Assembly: GCF_002211785.1 (NCBI RefSeq)
Contig: NZ_CP022132.1
Location: forward strand, 992,001 to 1,056,000
Length of the DNA: 64,000 nucleotides
From: Francisella halioticida
GTDB taxonomy: Bacteria; Pseudomonadota; Gammaproteobacteria; Francisellales; Francisellaceae
Direction of reading: 5' to 3'
Made by a program: the position numbers and the translations under genes. The notes beneath the pieces were generated by a model. It did no database searches and was not told the DNA's origin. It saw only the letters and a list, made by a program, of their open reading frames with translations. Shown here one piece after another: positions 19,824 to 29,149 of this stretch (position 1 is its first letter; the number at the start of each line of letters is the position of its first letter).

Positions 19824-20430
19824 ATGATAAGTATGTTTGTAACATTAATAGCAGCAGTAATACCGCTAATTATTGCCATTGCTTTGAAATCGACTTATTT
19901 TAAAGAAAGATTTGATAGACATAGCTTTAATAAATATAGATATGATGAGCTTGAAGTTACATTTGAGTATTGCTCAAATAAAAATAATCCAAGTTCAGTC
20001 AAAAAAATAAAAGCTTATAAATATAAACTTTTATTTGATATCGCTGATATTCGAAAAATCTTTGTACGTATTTATCTTATTAATTTTCTTACTGATAATG
20101 AGATTAATTCATTGTTTTTATTAGATCTTATTAAATTAGGTAAGGAAAAATAGGTTATATTGCCTATTATAAGAAAGCCTGGTATTGTTAAACTAATAAA
20201 AATAACAGTGCTTTTATTTGTAATAACTATTTATATAATGTTAATGGCTTATTTATACTATATGTTTATTAACTCTCTAGATATTAACTATTATATTTTT
20301 ATATATTGAAATTATCAAATATCTTTTAATTTCTCTTTATATTGTTTATAAGGTTAAAAGAAAATCTTTAGTTTTAAAAAGAAAGCACTATTATAAGAAT
20401 GATTTCAAAGAACTTAGTAAATATTTCTAG
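19824..20430 (+). pseudogene. Unrecognised membrane protein, broken by a stop and a frameshift
   Basis: The intact part (19824-20153, 109 codons) has one N-terminal membrane segment (MFVTLIAAVIPLIIAIALK) and a polar region. After the TAG at 20151-20153 the same frame carries on as protein-like sequence with a second membrane segment (ITVLLFVITIYIMLMAYLYY) to about 20308. A shifted frame continues with YIEIIKYLLISLYIVYKVKR and stops at 20430. The whole reads as one roughly 200-residue protein with two or three membrane helices. It starts 2 bases after serS. I do not recognise the family. Confidence 0.6.
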
Positions 20431-20506
20431 AGCTAGATTTATTCTATTCTTATTTTAATAATGATATTATTTCTAAATTAGATATTGTTAGACAAAGAGA
20501 TTAAAT

Positions 20507-21400
20507 ATGCATTTAGCTGGTATTGAAGCAGGGGGTACAAAGTTTTTTACAATTATTGGAGACATAGATGGTAATGTTATAAAGCGTCATCGTACAGATA
20601 CTACAACTCCTGAGCAAACAATGGCTGAAGTTTTAGAAATCTTAAAAGGTTATCAAAGTAAGTATGATATACATACTGTAGGTGTTGGATGTTTTGGACC
20701 AATTGATATTAATATTAAGTCTGAAACTTATGGTTATATTACAAATACGCCTAAAATTGCTTGGCAAAATTTTGATATAGTCAGTGCTATAAGGTCAGTT
20801 TATTTAGGACCAGTCGGTTTTAATACCGATGTGAATGCTGCAGCTATTTGTGAGCATGTCTGGGGATGTGCTAAAGGTTTAGATAATCTCTTATACTTGA
20901 CAGTAGGTACAGGTGTCGGTGGTGGTATCATATGTAATAATCAATTAGTACAAGGAGCGATGCATCCTGAGATTGGTCACTTAGTTATATCACAAAATCC
21001 AAATGATGATTATGCTGGTTGTTGTCCATTTCATGGTAATTGTGTTGAAGGACTGGCATCTGGTACAGCACTGAATAAAAGGTGGCAAGTTAGTTCAGCT
21101 AGCAAGCTTCCAGATGATCATATTGCATGGCAATTTGAAGCAGAGTATTTAGCAAAAGCTCTTGTTAACTATATATATGCGTTTTCTCCTGAGAAAATAA
21201 TTCTAGGAGGTGGGGTTATGCATAAAACAATTCTTTTTGATATGATACGCAAAAATGTAGCACAGTATTTAAATGGCTATCTTGATTATCCAGCATTGAA
21301 AAATATGTCAAAATTTATCGTTCCAGCATCCTTTGGAGATAATACTGGTGTTAAGGGATCATTAGCTTTAGCTTTAGAGACATTTAATAACTCTAAATAA
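20507..21400 (+). CDS. ROK-family fructokinase
   Basis: 297 residues. The ATP-binding motif IEAGGTKF at the N-terminus, the catalytic Asp in GFNTDVNAA, the phosphate loop TVGTGVGGGI, and the zinc site formed by HPEIGH plus CCPFHGNCVEGLASG match the ScrK/YdhR fructokinases of the ROK family. It phosphorylates fructose to fructose-6-phosphate, possibly with side activity on mannose. There is no neighbouring sugar transporter. A 107-base gap to the preceding pseudogene suggests its own promoter. Confidence 0.88.
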   Translation: MHLAGIEAGGTKFFTIIGDIDGNVIKRHRTDTTTPEQTMAEVLEILKGYQSKYDIHTVGVGCFGPIDINIKSETYGYITNTPKIAWQNFDIVSAIRSVYLGPVGFNTDVNAAAICEHVWGCAKGLDNLLYLTVGTGVGGGIICNNQLVQGAMHPEIGHLVISQNPNDDYAGCCPFHGNCVEGLASGTALNKRWQVSSASKLPDDHIAWQFEAEYLAKALVNYIYAFSPEKIILGGGVMHKTILFDMIRKNVAQYLNGYLDYPALKNMSKFIVPASFGDNTGVKGSLALALETFNNSK

Positions 21401-21440
21401 TAAATTACTCTTATATTATGATACATTTGCTGTTAAAATT

Positions 21441-22727
21441 TTGAATAAATTAATTTTTAGCCAAGAAACATTGATAAAAAAAGTACTTGCTAATCGTATA
21501 TTATCAAAATCTTTACAAACAATGGTAGTTCAAGCCTTGGGTCAGGCCTGTGCATTTATTACAGCTATATTGTTAGCTAGACACTTAGGTGTCAATGATT
21601 ATGGATACTACATCTTTGGAGTTACAGTTGCTACAATTCTAGCTGTTGTTGCTACGATGGGGGCCGGTGGAATATTAGCTAGAACCTGGGGTAAATCAAA
21701 CTTAGTAGGCTATGATAGGAATAAAGAAACATTTTCAGTACACAACTGGTACTTTAAAAGAGGCTTTGCATTTATTATTTGTATAGTAATTCTTGTTATT
21801 TTTTATAATCATCAAGAGAGTGATTATAATTATGTAGAAAATTTTGCGCTTTTATTTGCTGTACCATTTTTTATGGCAAATATATTTCAATCCTTTTTTG
21901 TGGCAAAAAGAGTTGTTGTTGTTGCTAATTTGTTGCAATTTGGCTTAAGATTAATTATGTTGTTTCTAACAGTATTTTTTATGTTTTTTTATATAACAAG
22001 TACAGCTATGTTAGTTGGTTGTATGATGATCTTTATGACTGTTTATATAACAACAGTATGGCTTTTACAAACATCTAAATACTCTTTTGAAAGTCTAAAG
22101 CCGATAGGAAGTAATCTGTCTTTTGCTCTTATGCAATGGGGACTTTTGTTATTATCACAAATTGATATTTTAATCCTTAAAGGTTTATCAACATCATCGA
22201 ATGTTGCATTGTATGGAGTAGCTTTACAGTTAGGCGTACTAGTTAGTTTCGTCTTAAATGCAGTTAACTCGAACGTTTTATCACAGATTGCAGATGATTA
22301 TGAAAATTGTTCTAGAGAAGAATTTCAAGTAAGAATAACCTCTTATACTCAGATTATATTTATTTTATCTATATTTGCTATAGTTGGACTCATAATATGC
22401 GGTTACCCTATAACTCTACTTTATGGAGATGAATATGTGGTTTCATATTTCATATTTTGTATTTTAATGGTTGGTCAAATTGTAAATGTCCTTTCTGGTT
22501 GTGTTGCAACAATACTTAACATGGCGGGTTTTGAGAAAACTACATGTTTTGCTTTTTATGTGGCATTAGCTGTTAATATTATATTTGGAATTATTTTTAC
22601 CATCTATGGCGGGGTATATGGTTTAGCAGTAGCCTCTAGTTTGTCTATGATATATTGGAATATACATCTTCTTTATAAGGTGGTTACTAAGATTGAAGTT
22701 AATCCAACAATTTTTATATTTAGATAG
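21441..22727 (+). CDS. Wzx-like polysaccharide flippase (MOP superfamily)
   Basis: 428 residues, about twelve membrane segments. The N-terminal region (QALGQACAFITAILLARHLGVNDYGYY) is typical of RfbX/Wzx O-antigen and capsule flippases. The start appears to be TTG at 21441 with no clear ribosome site, so the exact start is uncertain. Such proteins flip undecaprenyl-linked oligosaccharides across the inner membrane. No glycosyltransferases are nearby, so its substrate cannot be inferred. Confidence 0.78.
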   Translation: MNKLIFSQETLIKKVLANRILSKSLQTMVVQALGQACAFITAILLARHLGVNDYGYYIFGVTVATILAVVATMGAGGILARTWGKSNLVGYDRNKETFSVHNWYFKRGFAFIICIVILVIFYNHQESDYNYVENFALLFAVPFFMANIFQSFFVAKRVVVVANLLQFGLRLIMLFLTVFFMFFYITSTAMLVGCMMIFMTVYITTVWLLQTSKYSFESLKPIGSNLSFALMQWGLLLLSQIDILILKGLSTSSNVALYGVALQLGVLVSFVLNAVNSNVLSQIADDYENCSREEFQVRITSYTQIIFILSIFAIVGLIICGYPITLLYGDEYVVSYFIFCILMVGQIVNVLSGCVATILNMAGFEKTTCFAFYVALAVNIIFGIIFTIYGGVYGLAVASSLSMIYWNIHLLYKVVTKIEVNPTIFIFR

Positions 22728-22729
22728 AG

Positions 22730-22936
22730 TTATTTAGCAGAGCCACCATTATCATCTTGAGCAGCATTATTTAATTTTTTTGAGATGTTATTTACAGCTG
22801 AATTAACGCTGTTTTTTGCTTTGGTTACCTTTTCATTCTTTATGTTAGATACTAGAATCAATGAACCTACTATTAACAATAAAATAATGAGAGGTATATT
22901 TAACTTTCCAATTATTTTTTTGAGATATTTTTTCAT
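22730..22936 (-). CDS. Small single-pass membrane protein, unknown
   Basis: 68 residues: basic N-terminus (MKKYLKKIIGK), one membrane helix (PLIILLLIVGSLILVSN), then a polar, Asn/Lys-rich tail. The orientation is probably N-in. It lies 32 bases downstream of the 149-residue exported protein on the same strand, so the two are probably cotranscribed. The tail (KAKNSVNSAVNNISKKLNNA) has a heptad-like pattern similar to that neighbour, suggesting interaction or shared origin. Not recognised as a named family. Confidence 0.6.
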   Translation of the reverse strand: MKKYLKKIIGKLNIPLIILLLIVGSLILVSNIKNEKVTKAKNSVNSAVNNISKKLNNAAQDDNGGSAK

Positions 22937-22968
22937 AATAAAAGTACTATTTATTTTAATACTTTAAA

Positions 22969-23418
22969 TTAGAATGGGGCAGGTTTACTTTTCTTGTCTG
23001 TTCCATTGTCAAAGCCTTCTTTAAAATTTTTAATTTTATTCTGTGTATTTTTAGTCGTTTTATTTATAGATTCTGATGCTTGGTTAGCTTTATCTACAAT
23101 TGAGTCTTTAGCTTCATTTGAGTTATTAACTACTGCCTCAGATGCTCTAGAAAACTCATTTTTGATTTTACTAGAAATTTGATTCATATAAGCTGACGAT
23201 TGATGGGCTTTATTTTGTATAATTGTTTTAGTTTTACTAGCCATTGACTTGACTGACTCAGAAGTGTTTTTGTAATATTCTTGCATGGTGTTTTGGGAAT
23301 TACTAATTGCATTACCTAATGCTTCACCAGTATTGTATGATTCATTTGGTGATGCATTTGCTACTAGAGGCAACGTTGTAAAAGCTAAAGCTATTAGTTT
23401 AATATATAATTTTTTCAT
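22969..23418 (-). CDS. Exported amphipathic-helix protein, unknown
   Basis: 149 residues with a clear Sec signal peptide (MKKLYIKLIALAF, cleavage after VANA about residue 22). The mature protein is low in hydrophobic residues and rich in Ser, Asn, Lys and Glu, with repeating helical blocks such as SEAVVNNSNEAKDSIVDKANQ and ASESINKTTKNTQNKIKNF. The pattern recalls LEA-like or apolipoprotein-like helices, a description and not a family assignment. A GGAGATATTC ribosome region precedes the ATG. It is the middle gene of a three-gene minus-strand set. Confidence 0.6.
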   Translation of the reverse strand: MKKLYIKLIALAFTTLPLVANASPNESYNTGEALGNAISNSQNTMQEYYKNTSESVKSMASKTKTIIQNKAHQSSAYMNQISSKIKNEFSRASEAVVNNSNEAKDSIVDKANQASESINKTTKNTQNKIKNFKEGFDNGTDKKSKPAPF

Positions 23419-23440
23419 GAATATCTCCTTTAAAAGTCAA

Positions 23441-23688
23441 TTAGCTCATTCCATGAGCCGCTTGTACAGAACTGTTTGTATTTTCACCACTTACTTGACT
23501 ATTAGCTTTATTAAGCTGAGCTTTTGCATCCTCAGCTTGAATATCGTTAGCTAGCTGACTAGTTTGGTTTGCTTGAGTAGGATCCACTAGTGATGAGTTA
23601 GCAGTATAAACTTTTTGTTGGTATGCTTGGGATAATAAAGGAAAGCTTATTAATCCTAATACAACTAGATGTATGTATTTTTTTTCAT
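23441..23688 (-). pseudogene. Small exported protein, frameshifted in an A8 tract
   Basis: An ATG at 23688 has a good GAGG site, then a run of eight A (T8 at 23678-23685). As given, the frame stops after seven codons. With six or nine A it would continue as a signal peptide (HLVVLGLISFPLLSQA) and a 60-residue polar mature part (VDPTQANQTSQLAND and so on), ending at 23441. About 80 residues in all. It is the first of the three-gene set with 22969-23418 and 22730-22936. The shift may be decay, a sequencing slip or a slippage switch. Confidence 0.6.
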
Positions 23689-23845
23689 CTTTGCCTCACT
23701 TATTTTTAATAGCTTCAATATGAAAAATTACCATAAAAGTTATAAATTTGCTAGATTTATAAAAGGTTATGTAATACTTATACATAAAGTTTACTTATTG
23801 GTTATGCTATAATTTAAAAAGTTAAAATTTTTAGAATTTCCTATA

Positions 23846-25627
23846 ATGATTTCAGAAGCTTCAAAAGAAGATAAAAAATCAGCTAGAAGCTGGCTTAAAG
23901 ATGTTGCTCTTCCAGCTAAAAAATGGATTAAGTTAACAATAACAATAGCCTTTTTAAGTGGGATGTTACTAATTGGTCAGTTATACTTATTGGCCCATAT
24001 TTCATATGATGCTTATTTACAAAAATCAAGTTTAGTGGAGTTAAGTAGTTATTTCATTGGAATAGTCTTGATTGTTATTGTTAGAGCAGGATTAAGCTGG
24101 TTAAGGGAGATAGTTAGTTATAAAGCAGCAATAATTGTTAAAAAGCAGATTCGTGAAGATATTATTGTGCATATAAATAAGCTTGGACCAATACAGTTAA
24201 ATAAAACTTCAAATGCTAATGTAATAAGCAGTGCTATGGAGCAAGTAGAGGGTTTAACAGGTTTCTTAACTAAATTTTTGCCTCAGATAACTCTTTCAGG
24301 GCTTATGCCTTTAGCTATATTAGTATTTATATTTCCACAAAGTATAGTTTGCGGAATAATTTTATTAATATGCGCACCTTTGATACCTCTTTTTATGATA
24401 ATTGTTGGTTTAGGTGCAGAGTCTGAAAATCAAAAACATTTTAAAACTCTCGCTAGAATGAGTATGACTTTCTTAGATACTTTAAAAGGGCTTACAACAT
24501 TAAAGCTTTTTAATAAAAATAAATCCCATAATCAAATAATCCACGAGGCATCTGATACTTATAGAGTTCGGACTATGAAAGTTTTAAAGATAGCTTTTTT
24601 ATCATCTGCTGTCTTAGAGCTTTTTGCAGCAGCCTCAATTGCTTTGGTAGCTATATACTTAGGAATGGGTTTTATAAATGCTGGAGCAGATAATAATATT
24701 TGGTGGGCATTACATAACTTAAATCTTCAAGGGGCATTATTTGTACTTTTATTAGCACCAGAATTTTTCATGCCACTACGTGAATTAAGCACTCATTACC
24801 ATGCAAAGGCTGAAGCTGTTGGAGCTGCTTTGGAGATATCGAAGATCTTTGAGATGCGACCTTCATCTATAGATAGGAATACCATATTTAATGATAAGGT
24901 CAATAGTATTTATCTACAAAACTTAACAGTTAAATATGGAGATGAAATAGCAATTAATAATATTTCTCTAGAAATAAATAGGGGAGAAAAGGTTGCAGTA
25001 GTAGGAGCTAGTGGAGCTGGTAAAACTACGTTAATAAATACTTTACTTGGCTTTATAGAATATCAAGGTAACATTCTAATTAACGATGATGTGGAGCTTA
25101 ATAAGATAGAGGAAAAATCTTGGTTAAAAAATATATCTTGGCTTGGACAAAACTCTTCGTTATTTAAAGGTTCAATTAGAGAAAATTTATTATTAGCAAA
25201 TATAAACGCTACAGATGATGATATTAATAAAGCAGCTATGGATACTGATTTAAAAGATTTTATAGATTCACTAGATAAAGGCTTTTTGACACAAGTTGGT
25301 GAGCAAAATATTGGTGTATCAGGAGGGCAAGCTCAAAGACTTGCTTTAGCTAGAGCTTACTTAAAACCTCATGATATCTTGATTTTAGATGAACCCACAG
25401 CAAGCTTAGATAAAACTAGTGAAGAGAAAATTATTAGCTCATTAGTACAAAATTGGCAAGATAAGACTGTCATTATACTAACTCATAAATTAAATTTCTT
25501 AGAATGCGTTGATAAAATAGTTGTTTTAAATAATGGGCAGATATCTGAAATAGGTTCTTTTGATAAGTTAGTTAGCAATAAAAATAGCTACTTTTATCAT
25601 TTCTATAAGAATGAGGTGACAATATGA
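23846..25627 (+). CDS. cydD: CydD subunit of the thiol ABC exporter CydDC
   Basis: 593 residues: six-helix ABC exporter membrane domain (about 25-330) and nucleotide-binding domain with Walker A GASGAGKTT, signature VSGGQAQRLALARA and Walker B DILILDEP. CydDC exports cysteine and glutathione (and has been linked to haem) and is needed to assemble cytochrome bd oxidase. The next gene's ATG overlaps its stop (ATGA at 25624), typical of the heterodimeric pair. Confidence 0.92.
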   Translation: MISEASKEDKKSARSWLKDVALPAKKWIKLTITIAFLSGMLLIGQLYLLAHISYDAYLQKSSLVELSSYFIGIVLIVIVRAGLSWLREIVSYKAAIIVKKQIREDIIVHINKLGPIQLNKTSNANVISSAMEQVEGLTGFLTKFLPQITLSGLMPLAILVFIFPQSIVCGIILLICAPLIPLFMIIVGLGAESENQKHFKTLARMSMTFLDTLKGLTTLKLFNKNKSHNQIIHEASDTYRVRTMKVLKIAFLSSAVLELFAAASIALVAIYLGMGFINAGADNNIWWALHNLNLQGALFVLLLAPEFFMPLRELSTHYHAKAEAVGAALEISKIFEMRPSSIDRNTIFNDKVNSIYLQNLTVKYGDEIAINNISLEINRGEKVAVVGASGAGKTTLINTLLGFIEYQGNILINDDVELNKIEEKSWLKNISWLGQNSSLFKGSIRENLLLANINATDDDINKAAMDTDLKDFIDSLDKGFLTQVGEQNIGVSGGQAQRLALARAYLKPHDILILDEPTASLDKTSEEKIISSLVQNWQDKTVIILTHKLNFLECVDKIVVLNNGQISEIGSFDKLVSNKNSYFYHFYKNEVTI

Positions 25628-27270
25628 AAAATTTAATTCCTTTTATAAAACTATTTAAAAATCAAGCTCAGTGGATGCTATTAGGTACATTATTAGCTTG
25701 GTCTGCAATACTTATGGGTATTGGACTAATGTCATTATCAGGCTGGTTTATTTCGTATACTGGTTACCTAGCTACAACAACCTACGCTATAGCAACATCA
25801 TTTAATTATTTTTATCCAGCGGCTGGGGTGCGCTCTTTTTCTCTGGGTAGGATTGTCAGTAGATATGGCGAGAGAGTCTTAACTCATGAAGCTACTTTTA
25901 GAATTTTAACAGATATACGTGTTTGGTTTTATGAAAAATTAGAACCTTTAGCCCCATCGCATTTACATAAATATAAAAGTGGTGATTTACTTACAAGATT
26001 AGTTAATGATATAGCTGCTTTAGATAATTTATATGTGCGTATTTTATCTCCAACGATAGTATTTATTTTGGCATCAGTTACCGTAGCACTATTATTCTGT
26101 TTTTTTAGTTTTACATTAGCCTTATTAACTTTTGTAGCATTACTCTTTATAGGTTTTGTTATTCCCTTATTTAGTAGTGTCCTTGCTATGAAAAAATCAT
26201 ATAGTCTTAACAATATTAGTGCAGAGTTGAAAACAAATATTACAGAACATGTAAACTCTCTTGCTGAGCTAAAAATATTTGATTTGGATGGTAAACATTT
26301 TGAAAAAATAAGACAACAAAATTCAAACTTACTCAAGCAAGAAGAAAAAATTAGTATTATAAGTGGTTTTAGTAGTGCACTGATGACTTTAGCATTAGGT
26401 TTAACAGTAGTTATGGTAACTATATTTGCAGTTAATCTAACTCAACAAGGATATATCAACGGAGCTTTTATTGCTTTAATATTTCTTGCTATTATGGCTG
26501 TTTTTGAGTCAATTATGCCTTTACCTCTAGCATATCAATATTTAGGTAAAACTTTATCTGCATCAAGAAGAATCTTAAATATTACTGATGCAAAACCAGA
26601 TATTGAGTTTTCAGATACCGAGTTAGATGTTAACCAGTCTAATATTGATTTTAAAAATGTTAGCTTTGGCTATACTTCTGAGCAATCTGTGTTAAAAGAC
26701 TTTTCTTTAGAAATTATAGAGAATCAAAAAGTTGCTTTTTTTGCTCCAACTGGTAGAGGTAAGTCGACAATTATTAATCTACTAGCGAGGTTTTGGGATA
26801 CTAATAGTGGAGAAATTTTTATTGGAAATAGAAATATTAAAGAATTTAGTGAAGATCAGTTAAGAAATTTAATGACGATAATAAACCAGTCGCCACATAT
26901 TTTTAATACAACGATTAGAGAAAATTTATTACTTGCTAAATCTGATGCAACAGATGAAGAGCTTAAATCAGCTTTAGAAAAAGTTCAGCTAAAAGATTAT
27001 CTAGAGTCATTACCAAAAGGTTTAGATACATGGACAGGTGAGCTTGGTAGGCATTTATCTGGAGGACAACAAAAACGTCTTGCTCTTGCTAGAGCTTTCT
27101 TACAAGATAAACCTATTCTTATCTTAGATGAACCAACAGAGGGTCTAGATAAAAATACTGAGAACTTGGTATTTAAAAACCTACTAGAGCTTATGAATAG
27201 TAAGACAGTTATTTTTATTACGCATAATGCTAAGCTTTTAGATAATTTTGATAAGGTTATAAAATTTTAG
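25624..27270 (+). CDS. cydC: CydC subunit of the thiol ABC exporter CydDC
   Basis: 548 residues. Membrane domain about 1-310, then the ATPase domain. Walker A is APTGRGKST, with Arg where Gly-Ser is common, as often in CydC. The signature is LSGGQQKRLALARA and Walker B PILILDEP. It overlaps cydD by four bases, giving translational coupling and matched subunit amounts. Nothing resembling a terminator or gene is seen from 27271 to the IS debris at 27441. Confidence 0.92.
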   Translation: MKNLIPFIKLFKNQAQWMLLGTLLAWSAILMGIGLMSLSGWFISYTGYLATTTYAIATSFNYFYPAAGVRSFSLGRIVSRYGERVLTHEATFRILTDIRVWFYEKLEPLAPSHLHKYKSGDLLTRLVNDIAALDNLYVRILSPTIVFILASVTVALLFCFFSFTLALLTFVALLFIGFVIPLFSSVLAMKKSYSLNNISAELKTNITEHVNSLAELKIFDLDGKHFEKIRQQNSNLLKQEEKISIISGFSSALMTLALGLTVVMVTIFAVNLTQQGYINGAFIALIFLAIMAVFESIMPLPLAYQYLGKTLSASRRILNITDAKPDIEFSDTELDVNQSNIDFKNVSFGYTSEQSVLKDFSLEIIENQKVAFFAPTGRGKSTIINLLARFWDTNSGEIFIGNRNIKEFSEDQLRNLMTIINQSPHIFNTTIRENLLLAKSDATDEELKSALEKVQLKDYLESLPKGLDTWTGELGRHLSGGQQKRLALARAFLQDKPILILDEPTEGLDKNTENLVFKNLLELMNSKTVIFITHNAKLLDNFDKVIKF

Positions 27271-27440
27271 GGTGATAAAAGATTGTATTTATAATTAAAT
27301 AAATTATAATATTTTGATTTTTTTTAAATTTTATAATTTTTTCATAGTATGGAGATTTATTATACAGAAAGTGTCGCTGAGTATCTATATTATTTATTTT
27401 TTTAAATATTTATTGTTCACTATAGTTTATATTTAATAGA

Positions 27441-27502
27441 CTGATCATACCCTCCTATTTGGGACACTTAGGTGTTAAGAAAAGGAGGCAAGATGAGATA
27501 TA
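27441..27502 (+). mobile_element. 62-base left-end remnant of the 57.4-kb IS3 element
   Basis: These 62 bases match 57358-57419, the left end of the IS3 element with its terminal motif TACCCTCCTATTTGGGACAC and the first codons of orfA, with only two differences. After 27502 the match stops where the next IS begins. It is a truncated relic into which, or beside which, the 389-residue-transposase element inserted. Confidence 0.85.
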
Positions 27503-27503
27503 A

Positions 27504-28820
27504 TGTCCCCAGAAAAAGCTACTGATTTTAGAAAGATTTTTATTCCTAGATGTTAAACTTAACTAGATAAATTAGGAAATAGATAAATGAGTAAAAAAAG
27601 AGTAACGTATACAGCTGATTTTAAAGCTAAAGTAATTATAGAATTGCTAGAAGGCGATATGACAGTTAATGAGATAGCAAGTAAGTATGATTTACTTCAT
27701 AAAAACGTGCACAATTGGAAGCAGCAATTTTTATCTAATGCTTGCTTAGCATTTGATAAAAGCTCTGTTGTTAAGGAGTATAAGCAGGAAATAGATGAGC
27801 TTAGAAAAGATAAAGATGCAACAAGTAAAGAACTAGTCGAGGTAATAGTAGAGAGGGATTTTTTAATGGGAAAGCTAAAAAGCTTGGTATCATCAAATGA
27901 TAGAGTAAACTCTGTAGATACTAAGCTAGAATTATCTTTAAATAATCAGCTTAAACTATTATCTGTATCTAAGAGTGTGTACTATTATACACCAATATCA
28001 AAATTTAGTAGTAATGATGATATTAGACTATTAAATGCAATAGATTTGATACATACTAAACATCCATATTATGGTACGAGAAGGCTAGTAAAGTTGCTAA
28101 ATAGATTAGGATTTCTAGTTGGAAGGAAGCTAATCAAAAGTGCTATGGAATTCATGGGTATTAAGGCATTGTATCCTAAAAAAAAGAGAACTGTCATTAA
28201 TAAGCAACACAAGAAATATCCATACTTACTTAATGTATTTAAAAATGAGACGAATCAGGTTGTTATAGATAAAGCTAATAAGGTATGGAGTGCTGATATC
28301 ACGTATATTAGACTAGAATGTGGGTATGCATATTTAGCAGCCATAATAGATTGGCATAGCAAGAAAATACTAGCTTGGAAGATTTCTAATACTATGGATA
28401 CACATCTAACAACTAGTGTGTTAAAAGAAGCGTTATTTAAATATGGTAAACCTGATATCTTTAACTCTGATCAAGGAACTCAATATACAGCAAAAGAGCA
28501 TATTAAAATATTATCTGATAATAAAATAAATAAATCTATGGATGCTAAAGGAAGATCTATAGATAATATTGCAATTGAGAGATTTTGGAGAACACTGAAA
28601 TATGAAAATGTTTATCCGGCATCATATATAACTATGAAAGAGGCTAAAGTAGGTATCAAAAAATATATTGATATTTACAACAATGAAAGACTACATTCTA
28701 GTATTGGATATATGACTCCTGATGAAGTATATTCTGGTATTTTAGATGCTGCATAAAAGCAAGGAATAAAAATATTTTATAAAGTGGTATTGAATAACAG
28801 GGACAGTTTATTTTGGGGAA
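27504..28820 (+). mobile_element. IS3-family insertion sequence, single-ORF type
   Basis: The borders are estimated from imperfect terminal inverted repeats. The left end is TCCCCAGAAAAAGCTACTG (from about 27506) and the right end reads inward TCCCCAAAATAAACTG (to about 28820). It carries one complete transposase gene. The target duplication is not clear. On its left is a truncated end of another IS. On its right, 13-17 bases away, lhgO breaks off, so the element or its arrival is tied to that deletion. Confidence 0.7.
27587..28756 (+). CDS. IS3-family transposase, OrfA and OrfB in one frame
   Basis: 389 residues. Helix-turn-helix (about 1-60, YTADFKAKVIIELLEGDMTV), a leucine-zipper-like coiled coil (about 65-105), then the rve integrase core with D-D-E in WSADITY, FNSDQGTQY and IAIERFWRTLKYE. 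Most IS3 elements split OrfA and OrfB and join them by a -1 ribosomal shift; here they are fused in one frame. The gene looks intact. A relative with the same layout (385 residues) is at 51959-53116. Confidence 0.9.
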   Translation: MSKKRVTYTADFKAKVIIELLEGDMTVNEIASKYDLLHKNVHNWKQQFLSNACLAFDKSSVVKEYKQEIDELRKDKDATSKELVEVIVERDFLMGKLKSLVSSNDRVNSVDTKLELSLNNQLKLLSVSKSVYYYTPISKFSSNDDIRLLNAIDLIHTKHPYYGTRRLVKLLNRLGFLVGRKLIKSAMEFMGIKALYPKKKRTVINKQHKKYPYLLNVFKNETNQVVIDKANKVWSADITYIRLECGYAYLAAIIDWHSKKILAWKISNTMDTHLTTSVLKEALFKYGKPDIFNSDQGTQYTAKEHIKILSDNKINKSMDAKGRSIDNIAIERFWRTLKYENVYPASYITMKEAKVGIKKYIDIYNNERLHSSIGYMTPDEVYSGILDAA

Positions 28821-28836
28821 TATCCAAATAAACAGT

Positions 28837-29061
28837 TTACCTACAACCTTCTAGGCAAAGCTTCGCTTTTAAACTACCAGGAGTATAGTACACGCCAGCA
28901 TGAATTACACCACTATTATGACCACTTTGATGTTTTGCAAGACTATTTTCTTTTTCTAGAATACAAACCTTTAATGAAGGGTATTTTTTTAATAGTTGCC
29001 AAGCTGTAGATAATCCAATAATGCCTGCACCAATAATTACTACATTGTAGTTACTCTTCAT
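28837..29061 (-). pseudogene. lhgO: L-2-hydroxyglutarate oxidase, 5' fragment only
   Basis: About 74 codons from the ATG at 29061 (AGGTT ribosome site upstream) match the LhgO start: VVIIGAGIIGLSTAWQLLKK is the FAD-binding motif and GHNSGVIHAGVYYTPGSLKA is diagnostic. The protein then stops at 28837 after AKLCLEGCR, where a full enzyme has about 400 residues. The missing part coincides with the IS cluster. LhgO oxidises L-2-hydroxyglutarate to 2-oxoglutarate. It lies directly downstream of an MFS carrier on the same strand. Confidence 0.88.
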
Positions 29062-29149
29062 ATTTAACCTTTTATTATAAAATTTAAGACTAGGCATATT
29101 GCCATTAAATATATCATTTATTTATGAGGTGATGAATAAAGTTTTATAG

